Source: Plectrocnemia conspersa (lineage: Eukaryota; Arthropoda; Insecta; Trichoptera; Polycentropodidae). From it: a stretch of 64,000 nucleotides of DNA. Positions within the stretch are counted from its first letter, which is position 1. Each line of letters starts with the position of its first letter. Position numbers and translations under genes: made by a program. Under the pieces are notes generated by a model that did not search any database, had not been told where the DNA came from, and was given only the letters and a program-made list of their open reading frames with translations. Of this stretch, positions 26,001 through 40,479 are shown in pieces. The stretch spans positions 62,001-126,000 of the forward strand of contig VTFK01000523.1 in assembly GCA_009617715.1 (NCBI GenBank), given 5' to 3'.

Positions 26001-26689
26001 GAAACATAGTCTGTCATTCTTATAAACTTAGAGTAGTGACTTAAATACTTAAATAAATAAGAATAGAGGTTTCTTTTTTTTTTACACTAAATTTATTATT
26101 GAAATTTTTTTTTTTATTAAATATAGATTTGATTTTAAATATATAATTAATTGACTAAAATAAAAATATTTTTATTAAATGCTAAGGCAAATTTTGCTGT
26201 AAAAGAAGATTCTCTCTTAGGTTGATAATTACCTAATTATTTTTAACTCAATTTACTTTTTAATTAAACAAATTAAGTTAATAATCATTAAAAAAATAAA
26301 TCAGGACATGACATTAAAATCATTAATTAAAACTCCATCGCATTTTCTGATTTCCTTTTGGAAAATTCAGAGAATAGAGACATTTTTACATACATAATTC
26401 AAAAGTCAGATTCTGATCTTTGTATTATTTTAAATACAAAAAAAATATAGCAACCCTCTCGTTATTAATTACAATACAATGGCATCAATTCGTAATTAAT
26501 CTTTGAGCAAAATAATTAATCATGATACTTCCTGAGATTCAAGTTTTGATCCCTTAGTTACAAAAAATTGGGACTGAAACGGTATAGCAATTTCATCCTT
26601 ATCTCTTGAATAAATTTGTATAATATTATCTGACGTTTTAAAAAAATTAAACAATACCAAAAATTTAGTATAGTTTACAATCGTCCAAC

Positions 26690-26990
26690 AGTTAGCGAAA
26701 GATAGCGCTTCGTTGTTCTTGAAGGGTTGGGGTCTAAATTAGGCTTTTGGGGGTAGGAAAACGGGGGTTGTGGCACAAAGCACGCAACATTCATTATCAC
26801 AGGTACTATTCGCTGTAACAGATGTTCCACCCCGAATGACACAATGGCTGATGTTGACCCTGGTTTTGTAGTTTAGGCAATCGTAAATTTTCGGTACGGC
26901 GATGAAAAGTCAAGAAAGTTTCTCCAAACTGCTGCTATCCGTTTTCGTGTTTCGCAAATTAATACTTGTCGTGTCGTGTCGTATTGAGTT
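26690..26990. promoter_or_regulatory. GC-richer non-coding island with GTGTC microsatellite
   Basis: The block contains G-rich words (GGGTTGGGGTCTAAATTAGG, GGGGGTAGGAAAACGGGGG) and ends in a short tandem of GTGTC (about three units, 26967-26982). No frame is open across it and no transposon is recognised. A candidate regulatory or structural (G-run) element. Confidence 0.2.
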
Positions 26991-29099
26991 GTGTTGCTGC
27001 TTCGTGTATTATATATTATAAATATACATATATGTATATATGACGGTATATAGAATACACGGTATACGTTTAAGTTTTACATGTGTACACGATGTTCCAT
27101 TATGGTCATCTGGGATCTACCTAGCTTTGTCATTAAAGTATTTTATTAAAATATTTACGTATATTTAAGGTAATATAATTTTATATTTGATTACTATATT
27201 ATTACTGTGAAATATGGTGCAGGATAATAAAAGTTATAATCGCATTGCTGGCCTATTGTTAAAGATGTTGAGGTTGAATAACCGGAGATTATGAGGAATG
27301 ATGAAAATTAAGCAAATTTCTCGCTCGGTACATTAATCTAAACGTGAATGGGCGCTCATTAGTACAGTATATAAATTAGGCGTTCATTGTGTAACCTTGA
27401 AAAATAAACATTGTCTGTTTTATTATCTTTTAATTAGTTCGATTAGTCATATATAATTGTTTAAATAATGCTTTTCTAGCCATGTCAGTATATTAAAAAT
27501 CCACTTAAATAATATGAATTGTATTTATTTAAATTACATTTTGCTCAGTACTTTTAGTTTTGCCCAAGAACACGAACATGCGTTTTTTACATATGTATAA
27601 TCTTATTTTTTATTTTTTTTTATTATTACGGTTGTAAGATGTTTATTTATATACATATGCCTTTTCACTAAACCATTTTAAAGTAAATTTAATTAAAAAT
27701 TGACGTGATATATATACATTGATTATTAAGTAAATTTTCATAAAAAAAATGTTTTTGAAATATTTTGTATGTAAAATACTGTTTAATTATTAGTAATTTA
27801 AACCAATTCAATCAATGAATATTACATCTGAAGAGATAAATATATTTGATGCATGACGTGAACTTTTTTATTGTTTATTTTCTTAATACCTATTATTCAT
27901 TTTTGTCTTTTTATAAATCATATAAAATCTAGTCCCTTAAAAAGTTTTAAATATCCATTCCAATAAAAAATCTTGTTTAATACAAATCGATAATCCAAAA
28001 TATAAACTGCTTGAATATGTTTGTATTTTATAACAATATATTCTTTAATCAACATGCTTATTAAATAATGTAAAAATAAATATCGCATATCTTGTACTAA
28101 CTACAGTTTTTTTTCACAACACTGTCAATTTTTCTAATTTGATACTTTAATGGTTATATTATAGGGGAATAAATCAATCTGAATTAACGTATTAAATACA
28201 CATTTGTTGAAACTCGCATCTATTTCCACTTACTGATGAAAGTGCTTTTTATATCAATTTCAGAAAGTAGCATTTTCACACGCTAACAGACAAGGAGCTA
28301 TTATCTTTCATTTGCCTTTATTCTCATGCTGTACTCAACCGCCATTTTTAATCAGCACATTATATAGGCTCACTTAAGGTGATAGGATTCAGACTCTTAT
28401 AGCAAAAAATCTTATATAATACATTTTTTTACTGTTGACTGCCAGTATAAACTGACCGCCATTTTTAATCCTTAAAAATGTATCAGACTCTATCTTTTTC
28501 AACAAAAATTTACGATAGTTTTCTATCTAATATATTTTACTATCTATCTCAATCGCAAAGGTAATTAATCATCAACCCTATTTTAGTTGCTTCGAATTAA
28601 CTGGTTGAAACCTTTTTCATTTAGGGTCAAAACCCAATATTATGTTTTAGATCGACCGAAATATTAAATATTTAAATTAATCTTGATAAATTTAGTGTTT
28701 AATAACTATCTAATTATTATTAAAATTAGAGCTTGATACCTAAAACATAATAATTCTGTATTACATGCATTTTTTCTTACCGGATTCGTTAGCAAATATT
28801 TAGTTTATTTTAGTTGGCAATTGCTCAACTGCAATTAGTCGGATTAAAAAATAAAATCTATATATATGGCAATAGCACGTTACAATCTTTCAAGGCTCTA
28901 TTAAATATGATCAATTCAGAATCAAGTCACATAAAAATAGTTCTCCTTTAAAAAACGCCTATGTAGAGCTTTCATAATAAACTTTAAATTAGTTTCTTAA
29001 ATGGTCTGAGTATTGGCAGTTGATTTGCTGCAGTTGAATCGCTATTATTGCAATATAAGAATGTTTGTTTTATTTCTTCAAGCAAAAGTATGTCGTAAG

Positions 29100-29134
29100 T
29101 TATACGTAGCATTTGAAAAAGATGCTACGTATAA
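29100..29134. repeat. Hairpin, 13-base perfect arms
   Basis: TTATACGTAGCAT (29100-29112) and ATGCTACGTATAA (29122-29134) are exact reverse complements with a nine-base spacer TTGAAAAAG. No neighbouring gene or element is recognised. Confidence 0.65.
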
Positions 29135-30049
29135 TACATTATCTTAAATATTTTTTTACATGAGAAATTTTAAAATGAATAAAAAATTGCAGTAAAGATT
29201 TGTTGGTTTTTTGATTTCAAGGACACAACACGATACATTTTATTTTATCAGTATTTATTTATTTTTTTCCTGAATATTTTTGTTCTTGTTTGAAAGCGGG
29301 CGTACTGTTATCTTTACCTAATATTTAGTATTCAATTATGTATTCAAAATAGTTATTATAATAACATAAGAGGTATTTTTATCAAAGATCCTTTTATTCA
29401 TGAAAGCTTGTATTTTTTCTTTTATTTTTTCCATTACTTCTGCTTTGACATCGTTTGTTTTGTTGTTTTATTTTTATATCATAAATAGAAAAAAACACAA
29501 GAAATATTGTATTTTTTATCATGAGATATTTACTATTTCATAGCGTTTATATATAGGTATGTATATATTTTTTTGCCTCAGTATACAGAATGGATTAATC
29601 AAAGGTATCTTGTTACTTACATAAAATTATAGTTTAAATTATCTACACTTTTATAATCGACCCAATATTTACTTTAATGAAAAAAACATTTTTTATCAAT
29701 TGTAGTATTGTTATGAATTTCGAGATTAGATTTTTTGTAATGTCAAATTTATCCGTCAGCTAATCAAGCTTTTTTCTCAAACATTACCATTGTGATTTCC
29801 TCGAAGACAATCATAGGTTCACTATTAGATCGCTCATAGAACCGAATATAAGTACATGGCTCATTTTTATTTTACAAATGATTAAATTAGATGATTGAAA
29901 TTTGATAAATTATATAATATATTGTGGAGGAAATTAAACCTCAACTAAAATCAGTTGATATATTATATAAATATATTTTTTCTTATAAATTGAAATAGTA
30001 TTTTATAATATAATTTAAGATATACCATACACATGTGTGTTGAAATCAT

Positions 30050-30800
30050 TATTCGCGTGTACGAATAACATTGTTTTGTGCCAAAAATGCAGAAGTTTCG
30101 TAGGAAAACAAGACAAGTTTTGCGGCATTTTTAATCTGGGAATACTAAATTTCAACCTCATCCCCTAACCCAAAATTTTATTAACGCGTACATCCCTCGC
30201 GAAGCTGCTGTCCCACCGCGCATATTTCATGAGGTTAAAATAGGCTGTTAAATTTTTAGCCGATACAGCACCATACAATTTATAGTCATTGGCCATGTTT
30301 ATTATAAAAGATAAACTAGCAACACACTTTAATAACACATATGTTTATTTATACATACAATATTATACATATGTATTACGATTAGTATACATTTATAAAT
30401 ATACTCATACTTCTACCGCAAAAATTTTATCGATAGGCTTTCGGTAGCCCAGACGACAGAATTTAATATCTGAGCCGTGTCGTGTAAAACGCGGCCGTAT
30501 GTAGGTACATTTTTTTGGTGCCATCTGTACATGCACTAAACATTTACACGCGAAACACGCGGCCGGAAAACGAAATTAATCCAATGCAGTGGTGTTGCTA
30601 TATGTTATATGAATGTGTGTGTGTGCTTCTTGTAGCTTCATTCATCACGTAGCTGATGCTTCAGAATTTGTAATTTGCTTTGAGGCGTCCAAAAAGAGGG
30701 CGTCGGGTGGTGAAAGTGGGTGGCTGTTGGGTAAAAGATTGATGGCGGATGCGGCGGGTTCGAACCGCAAGCAGCAGTTGGTTGTATCATTTCAATTGGA
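30050..30800. promoter_or_regulatory. Two GC-richer non-coding islands with AT-rich gap
   Basis: The blocks 30050-30260 and 30420-30790 are richer in CG words (AAAACGCGGCCG, ACACGCGGCCGG) and flank an AT-rich gap. A 66-codon + strand frame at 30613-30813 has no similarity I recognise. At 30754-30768 a 15-base palindrome GCGGGTTCGAACCGC resembles a tRNA B box but lacks a correctly spaced tRNA fold. Confidence 0.2.
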
Positions 30801-32770
30801 TAGAATAAATTAAAATTTTGTAATTGACGATCATGCTTAGGGCAAAGTTTAAAGGATCTTATTAAAAATGTTTTGAAACAGAAAGTTAGTTAATTAGCTT
30901 TAAAATTATTTTAAAATATGAGAATACCCTCATAGCAATTATGCGAGATGTATTAAAAAAGGTGTATTAGAATATATTATTTTAAAACCATTTAGAGTAA
31001 AGAAAATTATTCGCCTCGATATAATTACTGTTTGAATTTATGCTTTGAAATATATGTCAAGTATTTTTTACATAATGAGATGCAATAAAACATATTTTTA
31101 AATACAGATAAAGCTAGTTTATTTTATATGAAATATAAAAGTGTCTTTTATTATTTATAACGATGAAGTGCAAAAACTATTTTACACACTTTTTATAAAA
31201 ATACGTTAAAATAATAATCATTAATTTATTACACTAAACTAAACTTTACATATTTTGCGGTGTTTTTGGCAGATCTCCCAAAGACACCGCAAAGATCTTT
31301 GAACCCAGACCTTGAAGGCGAATTAACGTATTACTTCCTGATTGCTAGTTTGTAGTAATGTGCGTTAATCTCTTAGGATCCTACATATTTAACCTACAGA
31401 TAACCTTACGACATCCCACGAGTTGTAAAAATTATCGCAAATATGAATTAAGAGCATGCTACTGAATAAGTATACGTTTGTTTTTAATAGATAGTATTAT
31501 CCTAATTTTAAAAAGGTTTTCCGCATCTTTTAATTTTTTTGTGAGCTAATCGTGTCAGCAGAAGAAATTTAGCAAATGTAATGATAAGTTTTTGTATTTT
31601 TTCATTATTAAAAAAGTAGAATAGCCTTAATACAAAAATTAGAGATAAGGGCAAACTCGAATAAAAAAATTAGGATAAATTTAACAATAATATTTAAATG
31701 TTACATAGAGAATTAAGTACATTAGTACAACCGAAATATCGAATTTTTATTTTTATTTAATTAAATATAATACAGTACTTGTGTTGAGAGCATGAAAAAT
31801 GAATAAAAGTCCACAAACAGTATGAGAAAAACTCTGACATAATCTTTCTCAATTATTTTATAACAACTTTTAATCTGTTTAATTTTTTTTCACTAAATAA
31901 TTTTACTGTTTAAGGTTTTAAACAATAAATTTAAAATTGTTTAAAATGATATTAAGCAAGAAAAAAAAAGGTAAAATTAAATGGACAGAAAAGAAAATGT
32001 TTTAAGGTACTACAATATCACACTAAACCATATAACATAATTACACTTAAAGTAGTAGCAATCATATAAAGATTGCTTTTGTGAAACTACGTGTCATTTA
32101 CTGTTTTAAAGTATTAAATACACTGTTAATACAACTATATAACTTCACACTATATGCTTTGTGAGATTTTTTATAATTTCGTTTGTAGAACTTATCACGT
32201 TTTTTCGTTTGATGATATTATTTTCATATACGCACGCATTATATTTCCTTCAAATATATCCAATTTATGTTTCTTCTCCCAGGGGATGGCAGAAAAAATA
32301 TAAGACGAGTCACGATGTGACAAGTCGAGAAAATAATGAAGGTAGACCGAACCTCCTTTTTCATGTACTGAATTTATCCTTGCCAGATTTTACAATTCAC
32401 CTGTTTAAAATCGCAGCTACTGTCCGATTCGCGGTATTTTTTTTTTTGAGTTAATGTAACTGGAAAAGTTTATTTTGTTACACGCGTACAGAGAATTCAT
32501 AACGAGATTTGTTCAGAACGTTTTGACTCTTCAAGTTTAACGGCGAAGAAATAAAAAGTTTGACATCGTTTTAAGATTAAAATGATTTAATTATAAAACG
32601 AGAGATTTCGTCGTCAAATGTCTGAAGTCAAATATGGGATTTTCAAATCTAATTTTGACAAATTGACGGGGAAAGTTCAAGGCAGTCTTTATTAGGTTTG
32701 TTAGCTAACAAATAAATTATTTTTTCTAAACATATTTATATTATTTTGAAAATTTAAATATATATTTATT

Positions 32771-32810
32771 TACACACATAAATATGTTTATACACACATA
32801 AATATGTACA
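32771..32810. repeat. Two tandem 20-nt units
   Basis: TACACACATAAATATGTTTA (32771-32790) is followed directly by TACACACATAAATATGTACA (32791-32810), differing only at the end. A minimal tandem duplication in AT-rich DNA. Confidence 0.65.
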
Positions 32811-33280
32811 TTAATTTATTTTTTTGTATTTACGTGATTTTTTGTATTAGACTCTATATTTCGGTAAAATTGTTTAAGCATCATCAGGATAATTTTTTTG
32901 TACACTTTTTTTAATTTTGATAAAATAACTATTTTTATGTATCTAATTAATCGAATAAATAAAATAATTGTGACAATTAACACAACGATCGAATTTTTTT
33001 TAATACGCTCTTGAGCCTACAGCTTCCACGCTGCATCCGCAGAGCAAGGCTCTCTTTTGCCAGAACTAGAGTACGCTACAATGTTTTTTTAAGGGCGACG
33101 ATACGATAACGAACCTTATCGAACCTTACAAACACCAGAATTTTATACCTTAGAATCGGTGACATATATACAATAACTTACAAATTATTATATGTAGTTT
33201 AATGTATAATCATTAAATGTCACTTTTTAGCTGAAATTGGTTTTATTAATGGCGTACTTCTTTATAAATAAAAATTCAAG

Positions 33281-33350
33281 AATACTGCCGTGACACGAAC
33301 CTACAGCCTTGGGTTAATAATCAAGATCGTATAGACTACGTCATTCCCAC
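33281..33350 (-). mobile_element. tRNA-derived SINE head (possible)
   Basis: Read on the - strand, GACGTAGTCTATACGATC resembles the tRNA A-box region and GTAGGTTCGTGTCACGG, 30-odd bases on, resembles a B box with the T arm. Between them TTGATTATTAACCCAA looks like an anticodon arm. The arrangement matches the tRNA-related heads of insect SINEs more than a real tRNA gene, because acceptor-stem pairing is not evident. The tail is not defined. It differs from the SINE copies at 39630, 51175 and 53005. Confidence 0.35.
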
Positions 33351-34379
33351 TTTGATATAAGAATATAATCTTGAAATAAAAACTGAAATTTAAGATAATT
33401 AAATATTTTAAAATTTATTATATAATTGGTTTATGAGATCATCGCCCTTCATATGAGTTTTTGTAAACAACACATATTTCATACTTATTTTTAGACTGTA
33501 AGACGATGCGATTACCCCTTGTATTAATAATAATACTATAAATTAATATATTTATATGAATAGGGAATTCTCTTGCGTTCGAGAGCATTCCGTCTCATAC
33601 AATAACTTGAAACCATACGGCCAGTCAAACCCATAAATATCGATCTTCATTCAGACACAGCTATTACGTAGATATTATAATTATTAAATTACGTATTCAA
33701 CAAATAAACCTGGAAGCTGGAAAACTGAGACTTTTGCTAAAATACCTTAAACCCTCCTCGAAACCTTCCGCGATGGATGCAAAACAACATCGAATTATTG
33801 GCCTCGGTGAGCTTCATTGAGAACCGTCAATATACAACAATATTATTACAAGCATTAATTTGTATATTATGACGTATTTATTATTTGTTGAATTAATCAA
33901 AATTCTAAAATATGTAAGAAAATTATTATTGTTAAAGGTCATGTTGAATTGTATTATTTAATTTAAGATTTGTGAAAGCTTGAAAACGATTTTAACTAAA
34001 CACATGTTTGTAAAATATTTAACCTTTTAATAATAATGCGTAAAAAATCTAAAGTTATTTGTTGATATTATTTTCAACGAATCCACACTATGCAAAAAAG
34101 AAATACGTTGCTGTGAAAAAAAATTATTTCAGTTATACAATAAACAATTAATCCAATTAATTACGTTGTGTTAGAAAATGTCAGACAAGACACATACGAT
34201 TACAACCTAAATTAAGATATCGTGTTTTAACATTAAATTACTATTATTATAATAGATTAATCAACGTCAAATTGTATACTTGATATAGTATAATTTATAT
34301 TGATAATACATTGTACAAACGTGGCAAAGATTAGGAACAAACTTTAGCTACATTGTAATAGATTTATTATTAATAATTT

Positions 34380-35110
34380 AGACCGGATTGGAGAGTAAAA
34401 TCTCTCATATTTGCTTTTTTATTCGAAAGATCAACGACCGGTACAATCTTTACATAGACTTCAATCAGCATATGACACAATAAGCAGACCCAAGCTCTGA
34501 AGGCAGTGCAGTCATTGAAAATCTCTTATAAGCTAATAAAATACGGTCGAACTGTCAATATCAAATGTCATATGCAGAATACGAATTACGTCCGATATAT
34601 AATATATATAAAATATTAATAAGCTAGCACAGTCAGGTAAAGGTGATCCTTTCGCAAGTCACCTTGGATAAATCTATTATATTCAGGTATCGAGCCGACC
34701 GGTAACATATTAAATAAAGCAATCCAAATACTTTATATGCGGATGATATAAACATCGTAGCTAGGTCACAGCTGGTGCTAAAATAAGCTTTTCTATGTAT
34801 AAACCAGACAACAAGAATTATTGCCCTCGAAGTAAGGGAAGATAAGACGAAATACATTAACTTATCGACCCGTTATAGGGCAATATACTTTCAAAACGGA
34901 AAATTGCACGTAGCTTGGTACACGAGTGACAATACAAGTTCAAATAATAACTATGTATGCTTCTAGCTACTTAGGGATTTAAAATTACCCGAAATCAATA
35001 AAATTCTGTATGAACGCCAAGACTAAACTGTACAAAAAAATAACTTTATGGTGAGACCCTTATCAATAAATTTGGTAAACTGGGAAAAGAGTTTCTTGAT
35101 TCCAAAGTCA
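34380..35110 (+). mobile_element. Decayed LINE, reverse transcriptase region with intact YADD
   Basis: In several frames of the + strand the parts of a non-LTR reverse transcriptase occur in order. LYIDFNQ (34448-34468) is followed after a one-base loss by AYDTISRPKL, the motif A region. Then comes a degraded KLIKYGRT segment. LYADDINIVARSQLVLK (from 34733) carries the YADD active-site box at 34736-34747, followed by a stop, and ALEVREDKTKYI follows in the next stretch. Degraded YTFKTENCT.LGT and EINKILYE / KLYKKITLW segments correspond to the thumb region of insect LINEs that carry the 'YADDIDI.aR' signature. Many stops and frameshifts make it non-functional. The clade is not resolved. Confidence 0.75.
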
Positions 35111-38100
35111 TAAAAGGTAATCTTGCCTGTAATCTTTCACCCAACGCAAGAAAAGTTTTCGATTACTCGTTCTTTATATATGTTTCTAAAAAAAAAAGTT
35201 ATCGGCAATTAATGATCTGATTTATGAGGTTACTCAATTATCGATTTTTTTTAAGCATAACTTTTAAACCAGTCTTAACAGATGACCTTTCTTTATCGCG
35301 AACACCGTTTTTTCTGCTTTAAATTCACACAATTTTACCACATTTTAGCTGTTCATAACGTGTTATGATTTCTTTACATAAATATAAAAAAATGGCAATG
35401 AATATAAAACAAACAAGGTTAGCACAACGTGCTACGATTACTGCCTGATAAACTTAGTCAAGTTTCTAGAAGCCAAGTGGAAAGGGCTGTGTTTCCAACC
35501 TAGTAAAAAATCGATTTTATTTTGACTATGCTTGTATTTTTATTTTATTATCTCTCCCGTAATAATGCATTAAATTTTATACGTTACACGTTTTCCTTAA
35601 AAATAGTAAATATTTACATTATTATATTCATAATTTCGTAATAATCAATTGGGACAATGTAATTAAAAAAATATTATGGCACAGCAAAAATAAATTGTGT
35701 TTCTGAAAAGACTCGATATTTATCGTGTATTTTTTCATCAGCTTTAAAATAAATTTTTACACCGACTCCCCTGCAGGTATTCTGTTACACGTAAAACGAT
35801 ATTGTAAAAATAGCTAACGGCTCTCTACGTTCACGTTGTATCGCGTACATACGTTCTAAAAATATGATTTTACACGTCTCATTTTATCTATACACTGTTT
35901 ACCCGTGAGTTATTACTCGTGTGTTCGTTTACCAAGGTAACATGCCCTACACCCTTCTGCTCTCTACAGATTTTTTCATTATTATGCAAATTCTAACAGG
36001 GAATACTTTATTGCATATGAAAGAAAAAAATCAGGCTAGTCTCGTTTTTGTTGTTTGTTTTCTCGCTCATCTCCCCATTGTTGTTGTGTAAAGCATCCCC
36101 TTTTCGATATTAGAATTGATTTGATCGCATACTATGTCAGACATGTTACCATTTCTTTGATATTCGCATTGGTCTTTGAATGCGAGGAAATGAAAAGAGG
36201 ATCTTTTGAGTATGACGAGACTCAAAAGGCCCTCACGTCGCGTATTTTAGTTAGTCTCTCTGCTCTTACTTTCTCTATCTCGGTCTTTTAGCCTTTTAAT
36301 AATTGCTTATTCCTTACTTTTTGAATAACCAACTTCACAGAGTTGTATTAAAAATATATATATGTGGTTTAAAAATATACAATATAAATATTAATTTGAG
36401 ATGAGAGGTGGCTAAATATGTTTTGTGGCTCAGGTAATAATCAATAAAAATAACAAAGAAAGTATTTTATCAATCATTAAAATAAATTTTGTTTCAAAAC
36501 TTAAACCAATATAGGCCCTTTTTATTTTCTGGCAAAATTAAAACCAAACCAAATATTTTTTACAGTTTTATAGGAAATCATAACGTTACAAATTAAAAAT
36601 TATCCTTATATACATATGTATTTATATATATGGCATCTTACCTTAAAGTAAAATTGCAACCATAATGTAATTAAAATATTAAATTAATATCCTATATTGT
36701 ACAATAGAAATAAAAAATGTTTTTGAATTCCCTAGATTTATAGATTTGCATATACAATAATATTTGTATATACTGGTAACTTAAGTTGGTAAGTATTAAA
36801 CTTTAGCAACAATCTGGCTGCAATTTTTTTTTAATAAGAAAACAAAACTAATTATCTAGAAAGGGTCTCACAAACCAAACGTACCTAATCACTTTCGGTA
36901 AATATCCTTAAACACTATTGTAAAATCATAAAGCTAATAAAATAAATAAAACATCAAGCAAATTACAAACATACAATCCAAAATATTGTTTATTTTGTGA
37001 TCTGCCTAAAATTCTGTTAAAGTTTAGTAATTATTGCATGATTTTGATAATTAATTATGATATAAATGCAATAATTTAATTAACATAATAATTATTACGT
37101 TAGGCCGGCTAAAGATTAAATTGGATATTTCTGTGAATTAATTAATTATTAAAACTAATTATTAAGTTAATACAAGCTTATTAATGATTAATATCCTATA
37201 TGCTGAAGTGTAAATCATTTGCACCGATGCAAGTTTGTAATAATGTATCATAGATTTATTAAAGTATAAATTTATAGTTAATTAAAAAAATAATATATTA
37301 TTTTTTGAAGTTCTTGGTCTTAAAATACGTATAAAAGCCCTTAGAGATACAAATTTATATTTTATGTGTTTTTTTATTAAATTAATGAACATTTACCAGT
37401 TTGACCTTACTGACTACTAGAAAAATGACTACAAGTCTTTCAAAACAAAAAAAATTACTATGTTATATTTGGTAGAGAGCATTCTTGTTTAGAATTGAAT
37501 TTAAAACATTTGTATCCACTTCCATACATACATAAATAGAGCTCTGAAGTAACTATCAAATTGGATTTTGCGGCAGAAAAATAAATTTTTAGACCTTAGA
37601 AGACGCAGGCCTTACTTTGTCTAAATTCCCACCGGCCTTCTAGAATTATTTAGGGTCCGGAATGGGAAATATGTACGAAACAGAACGTACCCCGTCGACC
37701 TTTCTAATATATCTTAAAACGATCTTGAATGTCTTAAAATTTCTCATGTGACATTCGTGTTACGCGTGAGAAATTTATTTTTTAGCAGAGGGAATAGTTT
37801 GTATAAAGAGTTAAATTAAATAATAACAATATTATATTAATAAGAATTTATATAGAAATTGGTTTATTTTGAGTAATGTGGTTTTAATCTGATTTACTAT
37901 TAATATAAAGAAAAACATTTATTAATGTAATATTGCTAATATAATGAAACTTAACATACCATGTCTAATTTGAAACAAAATATACCTAAATATGTATAGC
38001 TCGGTTTTATATATAGTGGCAATTTTTCACAATGTTTCGTCCTAGCGCCTCGTAAATCATTTTTTCATTAAAAATATTTTTCGCGTACCTATTTTATACG

Positions 38101-39190
38101 TATAGGTGTATTTTATTTTAATTATGTTAAAGCTTCTTTTATGACACAGTAACTAACTTAGAGTAATTGAATTTAAATAGATGCAAGATACATTTGATAT
38201 GGTTTTTAATACTGTTTAAGTTTTACGTCATTATATTGCAGTTGGTGCATTATTAATATAACTAAATAACATTTTATTATTATTAGAGTATAATGTAAAT
38301 ACAAATTAAAATTTGCTTAAAAAAAATTAGACGTAAAATGTTGAAATAATAACAGGACCACAATTACATTCTTAATTAGGTTTAAGTTATTAAATAATCA
38401 AGTAAAAAAAACTTTATCTTAACCTTTTCTATTACAATACTGCCATTAATAAAATATTTCGTTTATAAAAATCAAAGCGCAAATTAAAAGCGTTTGCTTA
38501 CTACAATATTATCTTGATCGAATAAATTAGTTTAGCTTTATATAATTAATTATAAAAATTATGGTCTTATCAAGTTAAAGCGTTTAATTTAGTTAATAAC
38601 GCATGAAAAATCTTAAATAGAGGATTTGTTAAAAATCTAATTTTAGCAAAATATATTAAAATATTATTTTTCATCCATTGCACGCAGATATTATGACAAC
38701 ATGATGATTAACGGTCTGAGAACGGTACCAGATGGCTTTTGAGGGAAAACTGTGACGTTTATAGTCATATTTCACTTTTGTGTGTTTGTTTATATTTATT
38801 TTTCAAATATATTGAACGTGAAAAGAGCACTAACCCTTACACGTTTACGTTACATAAAAAAAATTGTATTTCTATAAACGACGAGAGTCAACCGTCTGAC
38901 AGTTTTATTAGCAAAAAGCGGCGGCCAACTATATCGATACTTTTTGTCCACAAAGGGCACCCTCCAGGGTTAATTTCGAAGCTTTCAACTCGACTTGGCC
39001 CTCGAAAATTATACGATAACATTTACGATAATCTTGCCTTGTTGGCGGGACTTAGTGGTTGTTGAATAGCTATATAATAATAGCTGCGTGTTGTCGGGAT
39101 GATAAAATCGATGTGAAGACTTCCTGCTTAGTTCAAAGTTAGATTTGTTTATTTTAAATGTGGTGAGTTGAATACAAAATGAAGTATAGG

Positions 39191-39249
39191 ATATATAAAT
39201 ATATATATATATATGTGTGTGTGTGTGTATATATTTATACATATATATA
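39191..39249. repeat. Compound (AT)n-(GT)n microsatellite
   Basis: A run of AT units passes into about eight GT units (39214-39229) and back into AT-rich repeats. Open frames on the - strand across it are simple-sequence artefacts. Confidence 0.85.
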
Positions 39250-39629
39250 AAATAAAGCAATTTTCACAATTTATATAATATATTAAAACAACAATTTCAA
39301 CATAAAGATATTGTGGGGCAAAATGTTTAGTGAAGTTCATTACAGGATATTGGTTTTCTGGTCCACTGGGCATTGAATATGTCTAAATTTAATTACTATC
39401 TTTGGAATTGTATTTTGTGATATTAGTACTAATATATCCATAAGAGCTAACTAATACTCATGTTTCGATTAATTGGTAAGTCTATTCAAAGTATAAAATC
39501 ATGATTTATGTGATGTTCTGTTAACTGTATTCTGGAACTATTATATGCTATATTTTTAGTAACAATATGTTTGAAACATTAAATTTCTTGCTCATATAAT
39601 AGTATTTTACAATTATCTGCTGCATTATC

Positions 39630-39810
39630 TGAGAGGCCAGTAGAATAAGTTGGTAATGAATGCCTTTAAGTTCTGAGTTTGAATACCATGTAGATTACTA
39701 ACCTTTAAATTTATATTTATATATAGAAGATCAAAATTAGTAATAATTAATTATTCATAATTTTAATCAACCATTACAGATAGGGTTGTTCTAGATTTTC
39801 ATAATATAAA
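39630..39810 (+). mobile_element. tRNA-derived SINE, copy 1 of 3
   Basis: The head has an A-box-like TAGAATAAGTTGGTAATGA (39641 on) and a B-box-like GTTTGAATACC (39677-39687), at roughly tRNA spacing. The body that follows, with AGTAATAATTAATTATTCATAA, then TTTTAATCAACCATTACAGA and TAGGGTTGTTCTAGATTTT, lines up by eye with the body of the copy at 53005-53310. This copy seems shorter at its 3' end. RNA polymerase III would transcribe such an element from the internal boxes; mobility would depend on a partner LINE. Confidence 0.55.
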
Positions 39811-40479
39811 ATAATAAAAAAAATATTTAACAAAAATCAAGTAACCATAAAAAAAATCAATAAAAGAACTGAAAAATTACATAGGTATCAATACGAATTT
39901 TTAATAATATGTTGTGAGCAGACATAAATTAAACCAAAAACAAATATAAAATTAATTATTATACAAAATTATTTTGTACATAATTAACATAATGGTAATT
40001 TTAAATATACAAAACATTAAAATGTAAAATTGTTTAAGTTTGAATATATTTTATTTATATAATTTTGTTCAACTGAAGTTTACGCGCTGTTTAGAAAAAT
40101 ATATTAATATAATAATACTTTTATTATGTTTTATGATAATCAATTAATATGTCAACGAATTAAGTCTAATGTACAACTTAACTAATATACATATATATTT
40201 TTTTCGACAACAACGAGCTGAAATTGACCACTTCACCGCTTCATTCAAGACCAACATGTTTATCGACCAGTTATGTAAGCACTCATAACAAAGCTCATTT
40301 TATTTTTGTTATTTTTTCCCATTTCGGAGAAGAAGAAGATAAACATATAGCATCCGAGCTAATAGTCTACTTCGCATTAACGGGCCATGGTGGGCCCATT
40401 GTTGCCTGATGAGTTTCAAGGCTCGATTAATGTATGTATGTATATTCTTACTTTCGATGTTTGAAAAGCGTTAAAGTCG

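Noticed and set aside
30721..30768. Possible tRNA gene (GGCTGTTGGGTA and GCGGGTTCGAACCGC)
   Set aside because: The spacing between the A- and B-box-like parts is too short and no acceptor or anticodon stem can be formed.
38739..39065. 108-codon + strand open frame
   Set aside because: No domain, signal or conserved motif is visible, and no splice sites or promoter support it.
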